Position numbers and translations under genes: made by a program. DNA of 64,000 nucleotides from the NCBI GenBank assembly GCA_030762895.1, contig CM061065.1, positions 71,098,200 to 71,162,199 of the forward strand. The letters run 5' to 3'. Below are positions 55,288 through 62,322 of this stretch, one piece after another (the stretch's first letter is position 1; each line of letters starts with the position of its first letter). The notes beneath the pieces were generated by a model. That model did no database searches and was not told the origin of the DNA. It saw nothing but the letters and a program-made list of their open reading frames with translations. Origin of the DNA: Sophora flavescens. Taxonomy: Eukaryota > Streptophyta > Magnoliopsida > Fabales > Fabaceae.

Positions 55288-56342
55288 AGAATTAGAAATA
55301 TGGATTGGTTTAGCACCTTTGATTGCAAATCGGGATTTTATCAAATAAGATTGACTGAAGAATCAAAAGCTTTAACAACATTTAGTTGTCCCAAAGGTCA
55401 ATATGAATGGAATGTATTACCGATGGGATTAAAGCAATCACCAGGAATCTTCCAGTGAAGGATTGATTCAATTCTTAAAGAATTTAAAGACTTTTGTCTT
55501 ATTTATATTGATGATATATTAATCTTTTCTAACAAAGGATTAAATGATTATTTTGAAAAAATAGAATTAGTTCTCAATAAATGTTATGAACATGGAATAG
55601 TTTTAAGTAAAAAGAAAGTTGTTTTAGCCCAAAACAGAATTAATTACTTAGGATTAGAAATTGATAAGGGAAAAATAATAAAGCAACGACATGTATTAGA
55701 AAAACTTCAGAACTTTCCAACAAAATTAAAGGATAAAAAGGATTTACTAAGATTTCTTGGACTATTAACATATATTTCAAATGAAGGTTTCATCAAGAAT
55801 CTTGCAGCGGAGAGAAGAATCCTCCAACAAAAGCTGAAGAAAGATGTCCCTTGGACATGGACTGATGAAGACGATAGACTTATTATAAAAATGAAAGACT
55901 TGTGTCAGGAACTCCCTGAGCTTTATCATCCATCGGATGATGATATAATAATTATTGAGACTGATGCCTCAAATGACTGTTGGGGAGGTGTTATGAAAGC
56001 AAAACCCCCTGGATACAAAAATGTCGATACATGTCTGGAACTTTTTCAGACAGTGAAATTAATTATCCTACTCATGAAAAAGAAACACTGGCATTAATCC
56101 GTATGTTAGAAAAACATCGGATTTATATACTGGATAAGGACTTCATTGTCCGAACCGATTCTACTTATGTTGCAGGTTTTAAGAACTTAAATCATAAAGG
56201 CACTTACAAACAAGGATGATTGATTAGATGGCAAATGAAACTTGCCGAATACAATTATTCAATCTCTCACATTAAGGGAGATAATAATGTTCTTGCAGAT
56301 ATATTATCAAGAGAATGGAGCAGCAAACAACTGAAGATATAA
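55288..56342 (+). pseudogene. Viral reverse transcriptase and RNase H, broken
   Basis: RT resumes at 55288 with a conserved FDCKSGFYQI block. The catalytic box YIDDILIF is at about 55504-55527. Breaks: the RT N-terminal fingers region is missing at the junction with the protease frame, a TGA sits at 55456-55458, the frame shifts near 56040, and another TGA is at 56218-56220. The RNase H part has IIETDASNDCWGG, THEKETLALI and FIVRTDSTYV. The last codons overlap the transactivator start by 28 bases (stop 56340-56342). This copy cannot make a complete polymerase. Confidence 0.88.
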
Positions 56343-57583
56343 AGAAGCAGATTCAATATCAAAGAATGCTTGAGAAGCAGAAAATAATGGAGCTAGATCT
56401 GATCAAGGCCAACATTGAAGTATTAGAGTTTCAATTACAAGCAAAAGGAGAATCTGTCAAAGAAGATCCTATGAAGAATATAAAACAACAGATACAGGAA
56501 AATACTAAAGAAAAATGGTACACCATTTTTAATGGACCACACCCAGGTGTATACGATGAATGGCACAAAGCAGCCCCTCACTGCATTGGACTCTCAGGAG
56601 TTCATCACAAAGGATTTCGTACCAAGGAAGAAGCTGAAAAAGCTTTGATAGACTATCAAAAAGAACATGACAAGGGCAAAGAAGATTATTTTGGCCCAAG
56701 AACTTTTTCTGAAACCATAAAGACTCCACCAGCCCAAAAAACTTCATTAAGGATACTCGGAAGAGCTCCTTCCTCCATTGATGACTACCAAATTACATCA
56801 AGAAAAGACCATGAACTACAAGTCCAATTTTCCAAAGAAAAATTTTATGAAAACCTAAAAAGACTAGCCAACTGGTCCGAAAAGGAGAAAAGTAATTGTT
56901 TTTATATGGTTAACCGAAATATTTTCGGAGTTAAGGCCATAATTACTCCCGGAGCAACATCGATTCTTACATTTAATAAGTTCCAATTTGGACTTATTGA
57001 ATGTCTCTACTTAAGTCAAGACTTGGAAGAAATCAAATTATTCCCATATAGTTTGAAAGAGGCCATCCAAAACTACAAAAGAAATGTCGCAAAGGATAGA
57101 ACTATCTTCTTGAAGTTCTATTCGACTTATCCAGACTTTGCCACCAAACAACCCACGAAGAATTTAATCTTTATTGGAGTAAGCAACAATAGCTTTTCCA
57201 TGAGAGATGAACCTACTGGAGAAGATTACAATGAAGAAAAGATTGTCACAATCCTAGCAAATCAACTGGCGAGTATCTTTACTCAATGCCAAATTATTGG
57301 TAAAGATTCCTTCATAAAAGCCATGTACAAAGGACCACATACTTTGCTTCTCAGCAAGACTAGTGGAAAATTGATTAGAGAAAGGGACTTGACACTATTG
57401 ACGAACTTTGAACTACCTTTCTATACACTCCAAGGACTTTCGATAAATTATCAGCCAGCTGTCCTCGATTTGATGTGCTCAATGATTAAGGAAAATGGCA
57501 ATCACGCGTGTGAAAGATGCGTAAAGAAAGAAGACTGTCGGCAAGAAGATAAGGATTCAGACGAAGCCATTATTGAAGAATGA
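56315..57583 (+). CDS. Viral transactivator/viroplasmin (inclusion body protein), intact frame
   Basis: 422 codons without a break. It starts inside the end of pol, in a different frame. The N-terminal 60 residues are Gln/Glu/Lys-rich and probably coiled coil. The viroplasmin domain follows (about residues 66-112; WYTIFNGPHPGVYDEW, GLSGVHHKGF), the fold shared with the RNase H1 N-terminus. A Cys-rich end (CERCVKKEDC) precedes an acidic tail. In caulimovirids this protein forms inclusion bodies and allows reinitiation on polycistronic RNA. Its TGA overlaps the first TGACG motif of the promoter. Confidence 0.88.
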   Translation: MEQQTTEDIKKQIQYQRMLEKQKIMELDLIKANIEVLEFQLQAKGESVKEDPMKNIKQQIQENTKEKWYTIFNGPHPGVYDEWHKAAPHCIGLSGVHHKGFRTKEEAEKALIDYQKEHDKGKEDYFGPRTFSETIKTPPAQKTSLRILGRAPSSIDDYQITSRKDHELQVQFSKEKFYENLKRLANWSEKEKSNCFYMVNRNIFGVKAIITPGATSILTFNKFQFGLIECLYLSQDLEEIKLFPYSLKEAIQNYKRNVAKDRTIFLKFYSTYPDFATKQPTKNLIFIGVSNNSFSMRDEPTGEDYNEEKIVTILANQLASIFTQCQIIGKDSFIKAMYKGPHTLLLSKTSGKLIRERDLTLLTNFELPFYTLQGLSINYQPAVLDLMCSMIKENGNHACERCVKKEDCRQEDKDSDEAIIEE

Positions 57584-57722
57584 CGTAAGCACTGATGTCA
57601 TCAAGCAATAATAGGGGAATGACGTAGGCAATGACGTCATTATAAATTATTGAGAAGTCTGATAGATTGTAATAATGGAGGGACTTTCTGGTAAATTACC
57701 TAGCCTTTTACGCATATAAATA
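57581..57722 (+). promoter_or_regulatory. Viral intergenic promoter: TGACG cluster and TATA box
   Basis: TGACG motifs lie at 57581-57585 (TGACGTAAGC), 57620-57624 and 57632-57639 (TGACGTCA), with TGATGTCA at 57593-57600. This is the layout of as-1-type bZIP (TGA factor) sites upstream of caulimovirid full-length-RNA promoters. A TATA box (TATAAATA) at 57715-57722 follows about 75 bases downstream. All elements look undamaged, so promoter activity is plausible but untested. Confidence 0.75.
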
Positions 57723-58060
57723 AGACCTCCTATGCTGAGGCAAGGGGCAGGTTTTAGAATTTCAATTCTCACCTCACCTCTCTTCTCTCTGAGAAGTTCT
57801 AGCTTTGCTAGCGAATCCTTGAGAGTGGATTCAAACAAGTTCTATGTACTTCATTACTGATCATAAATAAACACCACTTTCATATATTTCTCTACTTCTT
57901 ACTACTTCTTATTACTTTCATTACTTCGACTACTTGCTGTGATTAGACTTCAATTTGACGGAAGCAGCGGTGGACCAAAGAACTCAGAAGAAATTTCAAA
58001 AAGCACCAAATCAAGTATGACTCATCACCTATCTCATTTAGTTCTTATTAGAAATTAATC
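57723..58060 (+). promoter_or_regulatory. Viral RNA leader with polyadenylation signal
   Basis: This stretch would form the start of the full-length transcript. AATAAA at 57866-57871, about 150 bases after the TATA box, fits the terminal-redundancy polyadenylation signal of caulimovirids. A CT-rich stretch and a possible stem (CTCTCTGAGAAGTTC with nearby complements, 57780-57835) precede it. No long ORF lies here. Confidence 0.55.
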
Positions 58061-58981
58061 ATGTCTGAAATAGAAAGAGAAAAGATTGATAACACTAATG
58101 TCGAACATATACAAATCACTGAAGAAGACGGAAATTATGAAGGAAGTATTTTGATAGATCCAAAACTATTTCAAAAAATACAAAAAGAAGACTTAAATTT
58201 AGCTAAAGATGCAAACATGAAGAAATTAGGAGGAATAATGAAACGATTTAATCAAAAGGAAAATATAATATACTATGAAAAGATAATTAACGAAACTCCG
58301 ATAGATATATCAGAGACACAAGGAAATACCTGTATACAATTATTGAACAAAAAGAAATTAATTGATTTAAAAAGAAGCTTAAAAAGAGAAGCACACAGGA
58401 AGAAAATAGGGTATATCCATATAGGAGCAATACAAGTTTTAATTAAGGCAACTTTTCAAGAAGGAATAAATTCACTAATAGAATTAGTTTTAAAGGACGA
58501 TAGAATAACAGATCCAAAGGATAAAATACTAGGAGTGATTGAAGGAAACTTAGCTTATGTTAAGCTAAAATTTGAAATACACCCAAACATTGGAATACCA
58601 TTAGATACTCAAAGATTGGATCAATCTTTAACTATGGAACATAGATTTTTAAGAAATAATTTAATGAGACCAGGAGATAAAATCTTCTCAATTACTTATT
58701 ATGTTAATTATGCACTAACAAATTCTCATCATAGTATTACTTTCAGAAATAATGATAGAATAGATATACCAAGACTTTTCGAAGAAATAGGAAAAATTTA
58801 TTATCCAAAAAGAAATGAATTAACTGAACTAGGAATTTCTATAAGAAATCCAAAATCACTAAGTTTTAGACAGATCCCGAAACCAATTACTTTTCTTGAA
58901 ACAGAAAAGGAAGATGAAAGCATAAATAAATTATCAAATCAAGTAAGAGATTTAGCACAATATTTGAGAAATAGAATATGA
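58061..58981 (+). CDS. Viral cell-to-cell movement protein, intact frame
   Basis: 306 codons, the usual length for caulimovirid movement proteins of the 30K superfamily. It is the first gene after the leader. The central part has IGAIQVLIKATFQEG, a GNLAYVKLKFEIHPNIG stretch and the conserved Asp-rich turn of the 30K core. The C-terminal 25 residues form a likely coiled coil (EDESINKLSNQVRDLAQYL), as in relatives that use it to bind virion proteins. Its TGA overlaps the next ATG (ATGA, 58978-58981). Assignment is by position and motif style. Confidence 0.82.
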   Translation: MSEIEREKIDNTNVEHIQITEEDGNYEGSILIDPKLFQKIQKEDLNLAKDANMKKLGGIMKRFNQKENIIYYEKIINETPIDISETQGNTCIQLLNKKKLIDLKRSLKREAHRKKIGYIHIGAIQVLIKATFQEGINSLIELVLKDDRITDPKDKILGVIEGNLAYVKLKFEIHPNIGIPLDTQRLDQSLTMEHRFLRNNLMRPGDKIFSITYYVNYALTNSHHSITFRNNDRIDIPRLFEEIGKIYYPKRNELTELGISIRNPKSLSFRQIPKPITFLETEKEDESINKLSNQVRDLAQYLRNRI

Positions 58982-59268
58982 ATAAAGGAAAGGAATTAAG
59001 AGATATTTATGAAAAATCTTATAATAAAATAAATCAAGATAATTGGAATATAAAAGAATTTATGGATATTTATGATAATCATATTAAAAGAAATAAAGAG
59101 AACAAAAATCGAAAACAAATAGAAGAATATATTAGAGAAAAAGAAAAAGAACTTATTAATATAAGAAATAAAAGAAAAGAACATAAAAGACAAATAATAG
59201 AAAAAATAGAAAAAATAGAAAAAAATGATATCAACAAAAACTTATCAATCATCATCTGGTTATTTTAG
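58978..59268 (+). CDS. Viral small ORF (96 aa), Lys/Glu-rich
   Basis: It starts on the ATGA overlap with the movement protein stop. The composition is extremely Lys/Asn/Glu/Ile-rich with heptad-like spacing (REKEKELINIRNKRKEH), suggesting one long helix. Soymoviruses carry small ORFs of unknown function at this place. I cannot assign a role. Confidence 0.6.
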   Translation: MNKGKELRDIYEKSYNKINQDNWNIKEFMDIYDNHIKRNKENKNRKQIEEYIREKEKELINIRNKRKEHKRQIIEKIEKIEKNDINKNLSIIIWLF

Positions 59269-59285
59269 AATAACAGCACCACCTT

Positions 59286-59561
59286 TTGAAGATGTCGAAT
59301 AAAGTAATGGAAATATACTCCGAGTTTGATAATCAAACAGAAAATGAAATAATAAGTGTATTAGTTATGAATTTACCTACTGATTGTAAACAATTAATAA
59401 TTGAAAAAATAAAAGCCCAAGTCAGGCAAGAAGATTATTATCTTACATCTATTTCATTAGATATAGAATGGAACTATATGGAAGAAATAGGATTAACTTT
59501 TGAATATGATAGACTATCGTTATCTGACATATATGAAGATTGGGACTTATTAGATGACTAA
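59286..59561 (+). CDS. Viral small ORF (91 aa), first of a related pair
   Basis: It contains VLVMNLPTDCKQLIIEKIKA, which is closely repeated in the next ORF as ILVMKIPKDCKQIIINKIKH. The C-terminus is acidic (YEDWDLLDD). The stop TAA directly abuts the next ATG with no spacer. The function is unknown. The pair probably arose by tandem duplication. Confidence 0.6.
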   Translation: MKMSNKVMEIYSEFDNQTENEIISVLVMNLPTDCKQLIIEKIKAQVRQEDYYLTSISLDIEWNYMEEIGLTFEYDRLSLSDIYEDWDLLDD

Positions 59562-59792
59562 ATGAATCAGAAAATATTAAGTATTTTAGTTATGAAAATA
59601 CCAAAAGATTGTAAGCAAATAATAATTAACAAAATAAAACACCAACATTGGCAAGAAAAACTTTATCTAAAACAAATACAACAAAGAGTACAATTAGCAT
59701 TTTGTGAAGAAGAAAGAAACCAGATAATTCAAGAATTAATAGAAATAGATGAATCCATAATGGATTATGGGTATGAATTATTAGTAACATAA
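59562..59792 (+). CDS. Viral small ORF (76 aa), second of a related pair
   Basis: It starts immediately after the previous stop (TAAATG). It shares the DCKQxIIxKIK block with its neighbour, with a different C-terminus. The frame is intact and the function is unknown. Confidence 0.6.
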   Translation: MNQKILSILVMKIPKDCKQIIINKIKHQHWQEKLYLKQIQQRVQLAFCEEERNQIIQELIEIDESIMDYGYELLVT

Positions 59793-59864
59793 ATTATGCA
59801 TGAAAATTACCCAAACTATGTTTAAATACTATCACTACCTGGAAAAAATAGAGTGGTATCAAAC

Positions 59865-59876
59865 TGGTATCAGAGC
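59865..59876 (+). promoter_or_regulatory. Viral minus-strand primer site (tRNA-Met)
   Basis: TGGTATCAGAGC matches the 12-base tRNA-iMet primer site used by caulimovirids, which defines position 1 of their maps. A second partial copy (TGGTATCAAAC) lies 11 bases upstream (59854). Confidence 0.9.
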
Positions 59877-59896
59877 TAAGTACTAGCTAATTACTA

Positions 59897-60112
59897 ATGA
59901 ATTCTCGAAACATAGAAAAATTTGTTCACCATTTAAGTATGATAGATTTAACAAATCAAGACAGACTACAAGAATTAATACAAGAATTAAAAGATGAAGC
60001 AACTGATACATGTAATAAATACATGGAATATCAATGTGAATATTGCGATTGTAGAGAATACGAAAGAAGAATAGATTTAATAAAAATTATAATTAATAAA
60101 CTAAGTTTATAG
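59897..60112 (+). CDS. Viral small ORF (71 aa) after the primer site
   Basis: It starts 20 bases after the primer site. The C-terminal half is Cys-rich (CNKYMEYQCEYCDC), which could bind a metal. The integrated viral sequence ends right after its stop (about 60115). The function is unknown. Confidence 0.55.
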   Translation: MNSRNIEKFVHHLSMIDLTNQDRLQELIQELKDEATDTCNKYMEYQCEYCDCREYERRIDLIKIIINKLSL

Positions 60113-60115
60113 ATA

Positions 60116-60960
60116 GATCAAGAGGAACAATAGATCCAACGGCTCAAAAATTATATGCACTGTAGAAGTGTCAAATATGGTGTGCAAAAATCTGTGTCCG
60201 GATGGCACAACTCCTATCAATATAGGAGAGAGAGAGAGGGTGAATGAGTTAAAAAATAATTTACCTACTGTACATCTCCTTATTTAAAGTGTAGGTGCGT
60301 AGTTTATTGGTATTAGGATGCTATGTGGATAAGTCCAAATTCCTTGTCCGGTTGGAGAGATTCTCGGGCAAGTCTTCAATCCTCCAACTTAGATGATGAG
60401 GATCAATACTCCTTATTTTTACCGGATATAATAGGTTATCAGGTTAACATCTCTTTCCGGCGCCCTCTCTTTCCCCACTCTAACACTCTCTTTCTCTGAA
60501 TCTCTCTCCACCCTCTCTCTCTTTTACCTTCACCTTCTCCGTATAAATGATTTAAGGTGACTCCGTCAATTTAGTTAAGAAATGATTCTCCATGATCCTA
60601 ATTCTCCAGTGCTGATTATATAGCTTTAACAGTTCAATACTTTCAAAGTGTTGTATTTGTAATACCGAGCGGCGGCGGGAACCCATTGTTGGAGAATATA
60701 CTTGGAAGAGATTAATGAAACCCATGAATCGTGATCCCAGTTCATAAACTCATAAACTCATGATTAATAAAGCTTTAAATAAATCAAAATTTTTCCGAGG
60801 CTATTTCCAAAACTTTGATTTGATGGTTATAGGTGGATTTACATGGTATTATCATCTATTTTCCAGCTCTGCCTTGCAAGCTTTTTTTTCTTTTTATATG
60901 TATTTTTTTTGTGGATTTCTTTTCTCTTTATATATTTATCATTATACCTGAATGTTTTAG
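60116..60960. other. Right flank of the viral copy, unassigned
   Basis: Host-like sequence with a CT-rich stretch (60440-60545), which looks like a transcript leader. The phrases CAACGGCTCAAAAATT (60137) and TCCGG-rich runs resemble other MITE ends. No open frame with gene-like composition is found. The frames at 60760-61028 are low complexity. Confidence 0.4.
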
Positions 60961-61131
60961 GAACTGAAGAAACTGGAACGGCAGGGGCTGATGCCGGCAA
61001 GGAAGACCCAGATGCCGAAACCGCCTGACAATGTACCGGAGGAGTCACCGGAGTGGGTCGTTTTGCCGATGACGACAATGCTGTTGATTTGGGTGGAGAA
61101 CAGAGCAAGAACGATGAGTGGAAGCTGAGTA
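60961..61131 (+). other. Possible terminal exon of a host gene
   Basis: After a good acceptor (TGAATGTTTTAG) a frame reads ELKKLERQGLMPARKTQ and PKPPDNVPEESPEWVVLPM and ends at a TGA near 61128. The composition is gene-like and GC-richer than its neighbours. I find no matching upstream exon, and I do not recognise the family. It could be a gene fragment. Confidence 0.3.
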
Positions 61132-61201
61132 TTTCCAAGCCAGTAACCTGTTATTCCAGTTGCCAAAACTCATCTCATCCGTTTGTTTTTTTTAATAATA
61201 A

Positions 61202-61369
61202 ATCAACGGCTTAAACTCTTTGGAGGATGGATCCTCCGACTTTAGTCGTGAGGATTGAAGACAGCGCCGAGATTCTCGGTAACTTTTGTTATGTCAATTG
61301 ATAGGCGTTGGCTTCAATCCTTCATGCCAAAGTCGGAGGATTCGTCCTCTTTGATTTTCTACCGTTGAT
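61202..61369. mobile_element. Foldback MITE
   Basis: ATCAACGG at 61202 and CCGTTGAT at 61362 are inverted ends. Inside, GGATCCTCCGACTTTAGTC with GAGGATTGAAG pairs with CTTCAATCCTTCATG and AAAGTCGGAGGATTCGTCC. It is about 168 bp and has no coding sequence. Confidence 0.7.
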
Positions 61370-61690
61370 ATACTAATATAAAAAATGAAGGGACAAGATT
61401 AAAACTCCGGAAAAGTGTTGTAGCCGGTTGAACATTAGATGTGAGAAATAGGAAATCGGACAAAAGGGTAAAAGTTTTAAACAATTATCAAGGTACAGTG
61501 AGAGAGAGTATGAGCTCGTCCTCCGTACCATATGTGGAACCCACCTTCACTGTTCATCTGCAATAACCCATCCCCTTCTCTCTCACACACAAATAATATC
61601 ATAAGAGTCATAAAAAATAATAGCAATAACAATTTACACCAATAAATATCCATCAATTATTACAGTAGAAATTTTTTTTTACCTTGTAAG
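61370..61690. other. Spacer before the hAT element
   Basis: AT-rich DNA with a CACACACAAATAAT stretch. No gene is seen. The eight bases CTTGTAAG (61683-61690) would be the left target duplication of the hAT element, but the other copy lies outside the window. Confidence 0.5.
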
Positions 61691-61705
61691 CAAGGTTTTG
61701 AAAAT

Positions 61706-61862
61706 CGGACCGGACCGGCCGGTCCGACCGGGAACCGGGACCTTGGTCGGTCCGGTCAGATAGGAAAACCGGCCATATAGTGAACCGGTGAAAAACCCGT
61801 TGAACCGGTTAAAAACCGGCGAAACCGGCCAAAACCGGTTACGGACCGGTCTGGTCCGGTTC
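61706..61862. repeat. hAT subterminal ACCGG repeat cluster
   Basis: More than fifteen ACCGG or CCGGT pentamers occur in about 155 bases, on both strands, several as the palindrome ACCGGT. In hAT elements such subterminal clusters bind the transposase. Confidence 0.75.
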
Positions 61863-62034
61863 TCGAAATGTGTAGATTTGTTTAAAAAAAAAAAAACTCT
61901 GCATGCCAAAACGACGTCGTTTCCTGTTTCCAACCCTAAAATTTTAAGGGTTTGATTTCACGATCTCAGAGACTCAGACTCATCTCTTCCTTCCTCTTCG
62001 ACGTTCGACCCTTCCTGTCTCTGCTTCTGCAGTT

Positions 62035-62118
62035 CTGCTAAACGCCTAAACCAAACCTGCCTGGCTGCTTCTGCTTCTGCTAAACGCCTAAACCAAACCT
62101 GCCTGGCTGCCTCTGCTT
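62035..62118. repeat. 42-bp tandem repeat in the hAT leader
   Basis: Two copies of a unit beginning CTGCTAAACGCCTAAACC (62035 and 62077) stand in the untranslated leader. They create an apparent long frame on the minus strand that is not a gene. Confidence 0.8.
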
Positions 62119-62322
62119 CGGTGCTTCCTTGTTCGCCATCGCCAGTACGTACGAGTTCTGACGGTGCAGCGTCCCTGTGTTCTCCGGTGAGGTTGCTGCG
62201 TTCTCCGGCTGAGGTCTCCGACGCGAGGTTCCTGCGTTCTCCGGTCGAGTTCTCCGCGCGAGGTTGCTTCGTTCTCGAGTCGAGTTCTCCGGTTCTCCCT
62301 ACTCCAATAGTCCAATACTCCA

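Larger units (their letters stand above)
42337..60115 (+). mobile_element. Endogenous caulimovirid, soymovirus-like, nearly full length, split by I4
   Basis: Viral sequence occupies 42337-43631 and 53631-60115, about 7.46 kb after counting the 321-bp duplicate once, close to the 8-kb circle of soymoviruses. Order on the + strand: small ORFs, coat protein, protease-RT-RNase H, transactivator, intergenic promoter, movement protein, four small ORFs, with a tRNA-Met primer site before the last. This is a soymovirus-like order opened about 250 bases after the primer site. No integrase is present, as expected for a pararetrovirus trapped by illegitimate recombination. Pol and coat protein carry breaks, and other frames are intact. 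The genus assignment is by gene order and needs a phylogeny. Confidence 0.88.
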
